DNA of 31,511 nucleotides from NZQO01 sp964639255 (GCA_964639255.1 CAZXDP010000030.1:1-31511), one strand, 5' to 3'; numbered from the stretch's first letter, positions 6,408 through 15,413 are shown. Made by a program: numbers and translations. Notes: generated by a model from the sequence alone, not told the origin.

Positions 6408-8861
6408 ATGAATGCACTGGCCAAATCTGTCCTGTTTTTTGCAAGTACCCTAATGATACTGGGGTGCAGCGATTCGCGCCGGTCCCAAAGAGAGCTAACC
6501 CATTTCGTTCCCGAGAATGCCTTTACGACCTTTAGGATCGCGAATCTTCAAAACCTGCGCTCAGACCTCGGCAATAACAGCTTGTTGTCCAATTACGATA
6601 CCTCACGGCCTCATACCTTCTTCGGAACAGCGCAACCCCTGCTCGCGCATTTGCGTACCGATGGCCCCAGTATAATTTCCTTGGTACAGCGCAATGATAG
6701 CGTGGTAGATTATACCTTCGCCACACGCCAAACAGCCAACAACTTGGCGTTAGATTCCCTTGCCAATAAAGGTATAGAGACCCTTACCTTAAATGGGCAG
6801 GCCATCCAAAAGATAACACTGGGCAATTCACTGGCGTTTACAGCGAGTATCGATAGCATTTTCTTGGCAAGTTCATCGCAAAAACTGCTGCAAGAGGTCC
6901 TCGCTGCCAAATCTTCCAATAAACAAAAGCTTACCAAGGCGCTCGAGGTAACCGCTGCCGGAGAGCTGGCCTTGATACACCAACAACCCCAAATTTGGTT
7001 GGGCGATTCCTTGGCAGTACCCGCAGCAAACCAGCTCGCTGTACAACTTTCCATTCTTCCCAACGGATTTAGAGCTACGGGAGTGGCTCTCGTGCAGGAC
7101 ACCCTTCCACAACTGCTTACTGTTTTCGAGGGACAATTGCCCCAAAAAAATGAGATTGCCGAGGCCGTTCCGCTTACGGCAAAGAAGGTGCTCTCTTTTA
7201 CCTATTCCAATTCTGAAATATTACTCGCCCAATTGGCAGCTTTCAAAGGTATTCCCGCAATTGAAACCGTTCCATCGGTATTTGAAACCGTCAATGAGAT
7301 AGGGGAAATTACCCTGCCAGAGGGAAAGGCGATATTTCTTAAAAGCCTCGATACGGAACTTACCCAAGCGGCGCTCGCAGCACAGCTAACCGAATCGGGC
7401 GCGTTTCGTGAGGTGCAGCTTTCAACCTTTGCAGATCCTACATTTTTCTTCCAGTATCTCTCCCCATTGGTAGGTACGAAAAACGTACGCATCGCTTTTC
7501 AGTTGGACACCTTTTTCGTGGTGGCCGAAAACGAGGCGGTTGCCCAGCAGATCATTTCTTGCCATACCAATGGCACTTGTTTGGACAAGGCTGCATTTTA
7601 CGCCGAAACAGCATCACAGTTGAGCAGCGCCTCCAGCCTCCTACAGCTACGGCTCAACGACGGTGTTGGCGCTGGTGTATCACAATTGTTTTCGCCCATT
7701 CTGGGCCTGGCCGTGCCCCCCACATCGCTTCCAAAAGTGCCCCTATTTGCCTACCAGTTTACGATAGATCGCGGTTTCGCCCACGTCAATTTCGGTGGAA
7801 TGGAAGCCGGCAGCGCCCTTGGCACTATGCCGGGCACCGTTTCAGAATCGTTTACCCTACAACTGGATAACGACGTGATGATGCCCCCGCAATTTTTCAG
7901 CAACCATCGCACGGGTGGCCATGATATCGTGGTACAGGATATGGCCAATACGCTTTACCTTATTTCTTCTGAAGGCAAAACGATATGGAAGAAACAATTG
8001 GACAATCCTATTCTTGGAGGTATCGAAGAGGTAGACATCCTTCGTAACGGTAACAAGCAGCTCGCATTTGCTACCAAACACCAGCTTCACGTAATCGACC
8101 GGACGGGACGCCCCGTAGCACCCTTTCCGTTGCGGTTTTCGGACGCCATCACGCAGCCGCTGGCGGTTTTTGATTACGACAACAACCGCAACTATCGCTT
8201 TGTGGTAACCCAGGATGAAGAACTGCTGATGTACGACAGAAAGGGCAGCCGGATATCGGGCTTCCATTTTAATAGGGCTAGCTCGAAAATCGTCCTTCCG
8301 CCCAAACATATTAGAATGGGCAATAAAGATTACATCGTAGTGGCCGAAGAGAAAGGCACCTTGCACATTTTACACCGTACGGGAAAAGTAAGGGTGCCGC
8401 TTAGCACTAAATTCTCTTTTACCGATATCCCCATTGCGGAAGAAGATGGAAATTTTGTCGTCATTACCCAAGGTAACAATAAGGTAACCGTTACCCAAGG
8501 TGGGAAGACCCATTCGCAAGCTTTGCAAACCGAAGGTCGCTATGGCTTCACTACCCTAGGCCGCACCAAAGCTACCCTCGATGACAACCTCTTGCGTATA
8601 AACGGCACACTGGTGGAATTGCCTTTTGGAGTCTATTCGCAGCCTGCTATCGTACCGTTAGGAAAACAAACCGTTGTGACCGTTACCGACACCCAGGAAA
8701 ACAAGGTGTATCTATATAGCAGGGAAGCTACGTTGCTTCCCGGCTTTCCAGTATACGGACATTCCCAAGCCAGTCTTGCAAGAAGCCAAAGCGATGGCGT
8801 TACCTATATGGTAGTTTCCGGATCGGGCAAGGAGGTCATACTATATCATTGGAAATCGTAG
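6408..8861 (+). CDS. Large lipoprotein with C-terminal beta-propeller-like domain
   Basis: 817 residues beginning MNALAKSVLFFASTLMILGCSD, a lipoprotein signal with the acylated Cys at residue 20. Residues about 35-480 form an alpha/beta region starting with a P-E-N-A-F-T-T-F-R segment, loosely like the DUF3352 group of exported proteins; the match is weak. Residues about 490-817 contain blade-like repeats: NTLYLISSEGKTIWKKQL, HQLHVIDRTGRPVAPFPL, EELLMYDRKGSRISGFHF, GTLHILHRTGKVRVPL and NKVYLYSREATLLPGFPV. These fit a PQQ/WD-like propeller. A GTG at 6402 is also in frame but overlaps the -7 element, so 6408 is preferred. Located 73 bases after rnhB on the same strand with its own promoter element. 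Function is unknown; an envelope or periplasmic-face role is inferred. Confidence 0.8.
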   Translation: MNALAKSVLFFASTLMILGCSDSRRSQRELTHFVPENAFTTFRIANLQNLRSDLGNNSLLSNYDTSRPHTFFGTAQPLLAHLRTDGPSIISLVQRNDSVVDYTFATRQTANNLALDSLANKGIETLTLNGQAIQKITLGNSLAFTASIDSIFLASSSQKLLQEVLAAKSSNKQKLTKALEVTAAGELALIHQQPQIWLGDSLAVPAANQLAVQLSILPNGFRATGVALVQDTLPQLLTVFEGQLPQKNEIAEAVPLTAKKVLSFTYSNSEILLAQLAAFKGIPAIETVPSVFETVNEIGEITLPEGKAIFLKSLDTELTQAALAAQLTESGAFREVQLSTFADPTFFFQYLSPLVGTKNVRIAFQLDTFFVVAENEAVAQQIISCHTNGTCLDKAAFYAETASQLSSASSLLQLRLNDGVGAGVSQLFSPILGLAVPPTSLPKVPLFAYQFTIDRGFAHVNFGGMEAGSALGTMPGTVSESFTLQLDNDVMMPPQFFSNHRTGGHDIVVQDMANTLYLISSEGKTIWKKQLDNPILGGIEEVDILRNGNKQLAFATKHQLHVIDRTGRPVAPFPLRFSDAITQPLAVFDYDNNRNYRFVVTQDEELLMYDRKGSRISGFHFNRASSKIVLPPKHIRMGNKDYIVVAEEKGTLHILHRTGKVRVPLSTKFSFTDIPIAEEDGNFVVITQGNNKVTVTQGGKTHSQALQTEGRYGFTTLGRTKATLDDNLLRINGTLVELPFGVYSQPAIVPLGKQTVVTVTDTQENKVYLYSREATLLPGFPVYGHSQASLARSQSDGVTYMVVSGSGKEVILYHWKS

Positions 8862-9323
8862 TAAGGGCGGCTTCTGGATTATTACCTATCGCAATTTCCA
8901 AAGAATCGTGTCACCAGTTTCTTCTAAGAATGCCAATGGTTTATTACCGTATTATAAGAAGGCGTGCAACTTTCCCGCCTCATGATTCTTCAGCCATATA
9001 ACCGAACACTCGGGCTGTTTTTTCAAATGACGCATCTTGGTATTTCAAAAAAGCGTACTTTTAGGAAGATACAATAGAATTAAATAAAAGCATATCAGGT
9101 TATTACGGTCCTTCTCCTGTATGGGGTGGTTACATTTGATGTGCTCGAATAATGGACAGTCGTAGGGCCTTTTTAATGTTGATTTAATAATAAGTTTATA
9201 GGGAGCACAGCAATACAGGAATATGCCCGACATTTAATTCGGTCATTGGCCGTGCAATCCCCAGGATATGGTCACAGGTTCTATATTCTGGATGCTATTT
9301 TTCAACCATTAAAATCAATTCCT
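8862..9323. other. 462-base intergenic region
   Basis: AT-rich. No terminator, RNA or conserved gene recognised. A 62-codon minus-strand frame (9045-9233) has no signal, motif or promoter. The upstream part of the following frame (9246-9323) reads through without protein-like character. Confidence 0.6.
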
Positions 9324-9857
9324 ATGAAACAGCTCATTTTTTGCATCGTAACTATTTCATTCTTGTTCTTGGGGTGTAAAACCACTATACCAGACCGGGA
9401 CTCGGTGAACCCAACATTTACTTTTTTCGTTCGGGGCAACGGGATTAACGAACAATTGGAAGAAGACACCTTCGATTTCGACAACCAAGTGCTTTACCTA
9501 ACCCGTGGGCAAACCTACACCATTTCGCTTATTGGTAGTGATAGGGGTGGGTGCCAAAGCATATTATGGGAATTACAGGCCTTACCGCCCATAATCGAGT
9601 TTCCTGAACCATTGCCAGATAGTTGGACAAGTAGTTTTACCCCCACCTCGTTTCATCAAATAGTATGGGTTGGCAACCGAAGCGATATAAGAACAGGCCA
9701 CGCCCTGGCCACTAAAATTGTACCCAACGGAAACACCCCAAACAATGTAGAGGAAATAGAAACTCTAATCGCCGTGGCAGATTATAGCGGAAACGAAGTG
9801 AGAAAGCTACTTACCCTGCGTATCCATAACGAAGGACCCAGAATAGGAAGGAGATAA
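9324..9857 (+). CDS. Small lipoprotein, unknown function
   Basis: 177 residues. MKQLIFCIVTISFLFLGCKTT is a classic lipoprotein signal with Cys18. The mature part reads as beta-rich (FTFFVRGNGINEQLEEDTFDFDNQVLYLTRGQTYTISLIGSD), resembling an Ig-like or CARDB-like single domain, then a hydrophilic C-terminus ending GPRIGRR. I do not recognise the family. The frame is open from 9246, but the ATG at 9324 directly precedes the signal peptide. It converges on lipB with only 5 bases between the stop codons and no terminator. Confidence 0.75.
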   Translation: MKQLIFCIVTISFLFLGCKTTIPDRDSVNPTFTFFVRGNGINEQLEEDTFDFDNQVLYLTRGQTYTISLIGSDRGGCQSILWELQALPPIIEFPEPLPDSWTSSFTPTSFHQIVWVGNRSDIRTGHALATKIVPNGNTPNNVEEIETLIAVADYSGNEVRKLLTLRIHNEGPRIGRR

Positions 9858-9862
9858 CTTTT

Positions 9863-10606
9863 TTAACTATTGGACTTTTCTAGGGCTTGCGCTTCAAAGA
9901 GCATCAAAAAATGCTCCGTTAATTTGCTTTTAACTTCTTCCATCGAAACCTGCGGCCTTCCTAATTCAACGTGCAAGGAAGTCACGGCCTTGTCCTTGAT
10001 TCCGCAGGGAATCATATGGTCGAAGTACCCTAAATCGGTATTCACGTTCAGGGCGAAGCCGTGCATGGTAACCCAGCGACTGGCCCGAACGCCCATAGCG
10101 CATATTTTACGGGCGAAGGGAGTGCCCACGTCCAGCCACACACCCGTCTCGCCCTGAGATCGCATTGCCTTGAGTCCGTATTCGCCAAGGGTAAGTATCA
10201 CCGCTTCCTCCAATAATCGCAAGTATTTGTGTATATCGGTAAAGAAATTTTCAAGGTCGAGTATGGGATAGCCCACTACTTGTCCGGGGCCGTGATAGGT
10301 AATATCGCCACCACGATTTATTTTATAGAAGGTTGCGTTTAACGCTTTGAGCTTTTCTTCAGAAACCAGTAGGTTTTCCATGTCGCCACTTTTCCCAAGG
10401 GTGTAGACGTGCGGATGTTCCACGAACAGAAAGTAATTGGGCGTTTGATGTCCGGCATTTTCCCTGCGATTGGCAACTTTGGTAGCCAGTATCTCCTGAA
10501 ACAACCGTTCTTGGTAATCCCAAGTGTGCTTATAGTCGCGCCGGCCAAGGTCCTCTATGTAAATGGTCTTGTTCAATAGGTTATTTTTCAAGTTCCACTT
10601 CCACAT
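9863..10606 (-). CDS. lipB: Octanoyl-[ACP]:protein N-octanoyltransferase
   Basis: Transfers octanoate from acyl carrier protein to lipoyl domains, the first step of lipoate synthesis in the cytosol. Signatures are FLFVEHPHVYTLGKSGD, INRGGDITYHGPGQVVGYPILDL, ARKICAMGVR with catalytic Lys167, MHGFALNVNTDL and HMIPCGIKDKAVTS with catalytic Cys201 (numbering from the ATG). The ATG at 10604-10606 overlaps the upstream lipoprotein gene by 26 bases and adds MWKWNLKNNL. A TTG at 10574-10576 gives MNKTIYIEDLGRRDYKHTWDYQ, which looks like the usual family N-terminus and leaves a 4-base gap, so it may be the true start. Third gene of a Pmp3-like/lipoprotein/lipB minus-strand operon. Confidence 0.95.
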   Translation of the reverse strand: MWKWNLKNNLLNKTIYIEDLGRRDYKHTWDYQERLFQEILATKVANRRENAGHQTPNYFLFVEHPHVYTLGKSGDMENLLVSEEKLKALNATFYKINRGGDITYHGPGQVVGYPILDLENFFTDIHKYLRLLEEAVILTLGEYGLKAMRSQGETGVWLDVGTPFARKICAMGVRASRWVTMHGFALNVNTDLGYFDHMIPCGIKDKAVTSLHVELGRPQVSMEEVKSKLTEHFLMLFEAQALEKSNS

Positions 10607-11315
10607 CCAGAATGTCTGGATTTTTGAAATATTCGAGGAACGATCGCTCTATCTGTAGCGTTTTTCCATCCAACGAAAAGGTGGCTTCACTTATATTGGT
10701 GCTCTTCACGCGCCTAGGGAAGGTGTAATGCAACTTATAGTTCATTCCGCTCATAAACGCTTCGGCCTGTTCTAGGCTGTCCAACTGTTTTTGGTAAAGC
10801 GCTTCGTCCTTGATGTAGGCATCGCGTTTAAAATTTCCGTTGGAAAAAGTATACCGAACTCCAATCACATCGCTATCTGGGTCGGCTGAGATTTCTGTAT
10901 TCGTTTGGGAATCTTGTGGCAAAAGGCTTAAGGCTTCGTCTAGCGAGCTTTGTAGATCGTTGGCTTCAGCGATGTCACGGAAGGAATTGGAAACCGTAAC
11001 GAACATTTCGGGCGTATCGCTATCCATTACCAACTGCACGGTGTAGTTCTCCATGATGCGCAATTTTTGCTGTTCTTCTTCAGAAAGCTGGGCGATGCTA
11101 TCGCGCTTTTCAGCCAGGAACTGCTTCATGGAAATTGTCGTATCCATCTTTACCGTGGTGGTATCCATTTGCATCCCGAAGGCCATCATTTCCTTCATAT
11201 CTACCGTTAACGAAAGTTCACCACTGCCATCTTCGCGAAGTACAAGGGTTTCGGTAAATTGGCAACTGCCAAATCCCAAGACCATGATAAGAATTATCCC
11301 TATTTTCTGTAGCAT
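10581..11315 (-). CDS. Lipoprotein, unknown function
   Basis: 244 residues with a lipoprotein signal MLQKIGIILIMVLGFGSCQF (Cys18). The mature part starts TETLVLREDGSGELSLTVDM, a beta-rich opening common in envelope lipoproteins of Bacteroidota. It continues with a Met/Thr-rich stretch and an acidic helical region (AEKRDSIAQLSEEEQQKLR), and ends LEYFKNPDILDVEVELEK. No named family is recognised. It starts 3 bases after the Pmp3-like gene and its stop is at or just before the lipB start, so the three genes are almost certainly one transcript. Whether the protein relates to lipoate metabolism is unknown. Confidence 0.8.
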   Translation of the reverse strand: MLQKIGIILIMVLGFGSCQFTETLVLREDGSGELSLTVDMKEMMAFGMQMDTTTVKMDTTISMKQFLAEKRDSIAQLSEEEQQKLRIMENYTVQLVMDSDTPEMFVTVSNSFRDIAEANDLQSSLDEALSLLPQDSQTNTEISADPDSDVIGVRYTFSNGNFKRDAYIKDEALYQKQLDSLEQAEAFMSGMNYKLHYTFPRRVKSTNISEATFSLDGKTLQIERSFLEYFKNPDILDVEVELEK

Positions 11316-11318
11316 ACG

Positions 11319-11477
11319 TTACTTATTAGGATTGTTCAATATAATTAATGCTGCGATTACGCCAGGAATCCAACCAAGGATGGTCAAGATAAGGACGATC
11401 AATATCGAACCGCAGCCCTTATCCACTACCGCGAGTGGCGGAAACAAAATGGCAAGCAATACCCTCCAAATACTCAT
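11319..11477 (-). CDS. YqaE/Pmp3-family small membrane protein
   Basis: A 52-residue protein found by translating the gap upstream of the lipoprotein: MSIWRVLLAILFPPLAVVDK, then GCGSILIVLILTILGWIPGV, then IAALIILNNPNK. It has two hydrophobic helices separated by a Gly-Cys-Gly turn, FPPLAV in the first helix and GWIPGVIAAL in the second. This is the hallmark of the Pmp3/YqaE (UPF0057) family of inner-membrane proteolipids linked to membrane potential or stress in other organisms. Length is normal. First gene of the operon; the downstream ATG is 3 bases away. A -7 element lies at 11484-11491. Confidence 0.93.
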   Translation of the reverse strand: MSIWRVLLAILFPPLAVVDKGCGSILIVLILTILGWIPGVIAALIILNNPNK

Positions 11478-11483
11478 ATGCCG

Positions 11484-11491
11484 CAAAATTA
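11484..11491 (-). promoter_or_regulatory. -7 element of the Pmp3-like/lipoprotein/lipB operon
   Basis: TAATTTTG on the minus strand fits TAnnTTTG and ends 6 bases before the ATG at 11477. No good -33 is visible, so the call is tentative. Confidence 0.4.
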
Positions 11492-11542
11492 CGAATTATT
11501 ACCATAGGGATGGCCCACGCCAACAACGCAATTGCCATGCTG

Positions 11543-11573
11543 TTGGTTTGCATACTCTTTGTAAGTATCTTTG
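11543..11573 (+). promoter_or_regulatory. lysS promoter
   Basis: TTGG (11543-11546), 19 bases, TATCTTTG (11566-11573). This is the same architecture and spacing as the promoter at 1160-1190. The ATG is at 11615. Confidence 0.65.
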
Positions 11574-11614
11574 CGCCTTGAGCAAAAACGGCAACTAATA
11601 ATCCCACTCTCTAT

Positions 11615-13309
11615 ATGCAACTTTCTGAACAGGAACAGGTACGGCGCCAAAAGCGCGAGCAACTTCAACAAATGGGCATCAATCCTTATCCGGCGGCGTT
11701 ATTCCCGGTAGATAGCACGTCGCAATCCATTAAAGGGGATTTCGAGGAAGGAAAGAAAGTGGTCATCGCTGGCCGACTTATGTCGCGCCGTATTCAAGGC
11801 AAGGCCTCCTTTGCCGAGTTGCAGGATAGCCAAGGACGCATCCAAGTATATTTTAACCGAGACGAAATATGTGCGGGAGAGGATAAAACCCTCTATAACG
11901 AGGTATATAAAAAACTGCTCGATATAGGCGACTATATTGGCATTGAAGGAGAACTGTTTACCACCCAAGTAGGCGAAAAAACCGTGAAGGTGACTAGGTT
12001 TACCCTTCTTTCAAAAGCACTAAGACCACTTCCCCTGCCCAAAACCGATAGCGAGGGGAATACTTTCGATGAGTTCAACGATCCCGAGCAACGCTATCGT
12101 CAACGATACGCCGATTTGGTGGTAAACCGTAAGGTAAAGGATATATTCATTAAACGCACCAAGCTTTTCAACGCAATGCGCGATTTCTTTAATGAACGTG
12201 GTTATTTTGAGGTAGAAACACCCATTTTACAGCCCATACCTGGCGGAGCGGCCGCACGCCCTTTTGTTACACATCACAATAGTCTGGACATACCGCTGTA
12301 TATGCGCATCGCTAACGAACTCTATTTAAAGCGACTCATCGTAGGTGGATTTGACGGTGTATATGAATTCTCAAAAAACTTCCGGAATGAGGGGATGGAT
12401 CGAACCCACAACCCCGAATTTACCGCCATGGAAATTTATGTAGCCTACAAGGACTACAATTGGATGATGGATTTTTGCGAACAGTTGCTTGAGCATTGTG
12501 CTATGGCCGTGAATGGTACTACCAAGGCAACTTTCGGAAAACACGATATAGATTTTAAAGCACCCTACCCTCGGATCCCGATGGCCGATGCGATAAAGAA
12601 ATACACTGGCTTCGACATTACCGATAAGACCGAAGATGAAATTAGGCAGGCGGCCATAGAACTTGGTGTGCCCGTAGATGATACTATGGGCAAGGGAAAA
12701 TTGATCGATGAAATTTTTGGTGAAAAATGCGAAGGTCATTTTATCCAGCCTACCTTTATCACCGATTATCCAAAAGAAATGAGTCCGTTGTGCAAAGAAC
12801 ATCGCGAAAACCCAGAACTTACCGAACGTTTTGAGCTTATGGTATGCGGAAAGGAAATTGCCAATGCATACAGCGAACTTAATGATCCTATCGACCAGCG
12901 CGAACGCTTTGAGGCCCAGCTAAAACTCGCCGATCGCGGTGATGATGAAGCCACTCAATTTATCGATTACGACTTCTTGCGGGCACTAGAGTACGGTATG
13001 CCGCCCACCAGCGGTATGGGTATTGGTATGGACAGACTAATCATGTTTCTCACCAACAACCCTTCTATACAAGAGGTACTTTTCTTCCCCCAAATGAAAC
13101 CTGAGAAACGCGCCTCGGTAGTGCTTAGCGATGATGAAAAAAATATTTTCGACCTGCTCAAGAAAGAAGATAACCAAGACCTTGAAACCCTAAAACAAGC
13201 CAGCGGCCTAAGCAATAAAAAATGGGATAAGGCTATTAAGGCACTCACAAAACACAAAGTGGCTAAGGTTGCAAAGACCGAATCTGGTCTCACGGTAACC
13301 TTGTTATAA
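11615..13309 (+). CDS. lysS: Lysyl-tRNA synthetase, class II
   Basis: Charges tRNA-Lys in the cytosol. 564 residues. The N-terminal OB-fold anticodon-binding domain (about 50-155) has VVIAGRLMSRRIQGKASFAELQDSQGRIQVYF. The class II core shows motif 1 near FFNERGYFEVETPIL, motif 2 FRNEGMDRTHNPEFTAMEIY and motif 3 GMGIGMDRLIMFLT. The core ends near QMKPEK, about residue 500. A further ~60 residues (LSDDEKNIFDLLKKEDNQDL ... ESGLTVTLL) look like a winged-helix extension absent from the 505-residue E. coli enzyme and probably typical of this clade. The promoter is immediately upstream, divergent from the Pmp3-like operon. No terminator follows, so the next gene may be co-transcribed. Confidence 0.97.
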   Translation: MQLSEQEQVRRQKREQLQQMGINPYPAALFPVDSTSQSIKGDFEEGKKVVIAGRLMSRRIQGKASFAELQDSQGRIQVYFNRDEICAGEDKTLYNEVYKKLLDIGDYIGIEGELFTTQVGEKTVKVTRFTLLSKALRPLPLPKTDSEGNTFDEFNDPEQRYRQRYADLVVNRKVKDIFIKRTKLFNAMRDFFNERGYFEVETPILQPIPGGAAARPFVTHHNSLDIPLYMRIANELYLKRLIVGGFDGVYEFSKNFRNEGMDRTHNPEFTAMEIYVAYKDYNWMMDFCEQLLEHCAMAVNGTTKATFGKHDIDFKAPYPRIPMADAIKKYTGFDITDKTEDEIRQAAIELGVPVDDTMGKGKLIDEIFGEKCEGHFIQPTFITDYPKEMSPLCKEHRENPELTERFELMVCGKEIANAYSELNDPIDQRERFEAQLKLADRGDDEATQFIDYDFLRALEYGMPPTSGMGIGMDRLIMFLTNNPSIQEVLFFPQMKPEKRASVVLSDDEKNIFDLLKKEDNQDLETLKQASGLSNKKWDKAIKALTKHKVAKVAKTESGLTVTLL

Positions 13310-13336
13310 AGCTTTCATCTAAACAGCAGGACCCCT

Positions 13337-13972
13337 ATGAAAACCCTACTTTTGACGTGCCTTGTTTCCTATGGCCTATGGGCCCAAGGCACTTATACTA
13401 GAGGCTATTTCATCACTCACGATGGAACTAAAACCGAAGCGCTCATTAAGCGATTTAAGATTAGCGAGAACCCCGGCTTTATACGCTATAAGCTCAGCAA
13501 AGAGGCTGATTTTGAGAATCTATTACTCGAAAACCTGTCGCAAGTATCACCTAATGGAAAAACCGTTTACCAAATCGCAACGGTAGCAATCGACAATACG
13601 ACCGACAATTTAAAGGAATTAAAGGATGCTCCAAGAAGTAGCGAATTCGAAATGGAGGAAATGACCCTGTTCCTAGAAATTCTGGTAACCGGAAAAGCCA
13701 ATCTCTACAAGAGTATCTACGAGGGCCGGGAGAAATTTTTCTATAAAACCAATGGACGTCCTATTGAGCAATTACGTTATAAAAGATATTATATTCCTAC
13801 CGAGGTATACTATATTGGCAGTGATTACGTAAAAGAGAACAACTACTACCACCGTCAATTATTTCGGGATGTACCTTGTTTTAAAAACGGTGACTATATA
13901 GATTATCCCGAATATAACGATAAGACGCTAAAAGGTTATTTTAAGCGATACAATCGTGGTATTTGTAAATAA
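13337..13972 (+). CDS. Secreted protein, unknown function
   Basis: 211 residues. MKTLLLTCLVSYGLWAQGTY is a Sec signal peptide cleaved after WAQ. The mature protein opens TRGYFITHDGTKTEALIKRFKI, a pattern common to Bacteroidota periplasmic proteins that begin by describing a GYI-x-NxG strand. It is rich in Tyr and Lys, with KRYYIPTEVYYIGSDYVKENNYYHRQLFRDVPC near the C-terminus, and has no sorting domain. It starts 27 bases after lysS with no promoter or terminator between, so read-through is likely. Family not recognised. Confidence 0.75.
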   Translation: MKTLLLTCLVSYGLWAQGTYTRGYFITHDGTKTEALIKRFKISENPGFIRYKLSKEADFENLLLENLSQVSPNGKTVYQIATVAIDNTTDNLKELKDAPRSSEFEMEEMTLFLEILVTGKANLYKSIYEGREKFFYKTNGRPIEQLRYKRYYIPTEVYYIGSDYVKENNYYHRQLFRDVPCFKNGDYIDYPEYNDKTLKGYFKRYNRGICK

Positions 13973-14082
13973 ACGCTGAATGGCCAACGTTTTGTTCCCT
14001 ATCGAAATAGATATTTTAACAATCAATGCCTAGACGGAATCTTAGTCTTTTACTATTTTTAGCGCATCAATACATCTAAACA

Positions 14083-15342
14083 ATGAAGATAATACCCTTT
14101 TTACCAATTGCGCTGGCGCTTTCTCTATTGATTTTTGCCTGTGGCGACGATGACGAATCCACGCCACCGCAAGTAATCGATACCGAAAGCCCTACCGCTC
14201 CGGCCAATCTCATTGCGTCTAATAGTACAGAATCATCGGTGCAGCTTAATTGGGAGGCCGCCTCAGATAATATTGGGGTAACAGGCTATACCATTTATCA
14301 GGATGGCAGTGCGCTGTCTGAAACAACAACGGGAACTTCCATAACAATAACCGATCTTGCTGCCGGTACTAACTACGATTTCTACGTGACCGCCTTTGAC
14401 GCCGCCGGCAACGAATCAAATGCCAGCAACACAGTGACACAGAGTACCGTGCTCCGGTTGGAATTTAAGAATCTGCTTTCTGAAATGGGCGTATTTAGTG
14501 CAAACATGGGGAGTTTAGAACCCGCCCAAGGAGTTCAGCTCTATGAGATAAACAGCACCTTATTTACCGATTATGCCAAAAAGCAAAGACTTATTCGAAT
14601 GCCTGAAGGCCAATCTATGAGATACGATAACAGTGATTTGCTGCCAAGTTTTCCCGATAATACCCTGATTTCTAAAACATTTTATTACGATACCACCAAC
14701 GGTATTCGTATTATAGAAACCCGAATTTTTCTTAAGATAGACGGAATTTGGCAAGCAGGGAATTATATTTGGAATGAAGATCAGACCGAGGCAACCTATA
14801 GCGAGGCGGGTAGCATTGTTCCCGTTGTCTATACCGATGAGAATGGGGCTACCCAAAATATAAATTACCAAATTCCGTCAAAACAAGATTGCTTTACCTG
14901 CCACAATAACAATGGTAGCACCTTCCCTATTGGTATGAAACTGAGAAGTATGAACTTTACCCCTTCGTATACCAACCAGAATCAGTTGCAATACCTAGCC
15001 GATATCGGTCTTCTTACCGGGGTGAATCCGGCAGGTATTTCTGTGCTGCCCGATTGGACCGATGAGGTGAACCACACCCTTTTCGAACGCGGCCGAGCCT
15101 ATCTTGACGTGAATTGCGCACACTGTCATCAACCGGGCGGAAGTGTGCCAGCGACCTACAATATCGACTTTAGGTTCGAAACGCCTTTCGACGACACCAA
15201 TATCTATGCTAACCGTGGTGAAATTGAAGCCCGTTTTGAAAGTACGGCACCTATTTACCGTATGCCCCAATTAGGCAGAACCGTGGTACATCAAGAGGCA
15301 CTGCAAATGCTGCGAGACTATTTGGAAGCCATTGAAAAATAA
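14083..15342 (+). CDS. Lipoprotein with FN3 domain and diheme cytochrome c-like domain
   Basis: 419 residues with lipobox IFACGDDD (Cys20). Residues about 36-125 are a fibronectin type III domain (SPTAPANLIASNST ... VQLNWEAASDNIGVTGYTIYQDG ... AAGTNYDFYVTAFDAAGNES). The rest resembles the SO2930/HNE_0200-type conserved exported family, with two CxxCH heme motifs: CFTCH at residues 270-274 and CAHCH at 345-349. It ends with PQLGRTVVHQEALQMLRDYLEAIE; the Met of RMPQLGR could be an axial ligand. Expected to be a membrane-tethered diheme electron-transfer or oxidase-like protein; the substrate is unknown. An acidic Asp/Glu stretch follows the lipid Cys, often seen in lipoproteins exported to the cell surface in Bacteroidota. 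Confidence 0.88.
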   Translation: MKIIPFLPIALALSLLIFACGDDDESTPPQVIDTESPTAPANLIASNSTESSVQLNWEAASDNIGVTGYTIYQDGSALSETTTGTSITITDLAAGTNYDFYVTAFDAAGNESNASNTVTQSTVLRLEFKNLLSEMGVFSANMGSLEPAQGVQLYEINSTLFTDYAKKQRLIRMPEGQSMRYDNSDLLPSFPDNTLISKTFYYDTTNGIRIIETRIFLKIDGIWQAGNYIWNEDQTEATYSEAGSIVPVVYTDENGATQNINYQIPSKQDCFTCHNNNGSTFPIGMKLRSMNFTPSYTNQNQLQYLADIGLLTGVNPAGISVLPDWTDEVNHTLFERGRAYLDVNCAHCHQPGGSVPATYNIDFRFETPFDDTNIYANRGEIEARFESTAPIYRMPQLGRTVVHQEALQMLRDYLEAIEK

Positions 15343-15413
15343 GGCTTCACTTATATTGGCCCAATTTTTGAACTATAACCTATAGATTGCCTTGCAATCT
15401 TAAAATCACTAGT

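Noticed and set aside
9045..9233. 62-codon minus-strand frame
   Set aside because: AT-rich, no motif, no promoter, in a long non-coding gap.
9246..9323. Longer start for the 9324 lipoprotein
   Set aside because: The extension would bury the lipoprotein signal behind 26 residues of unrelated sequence.
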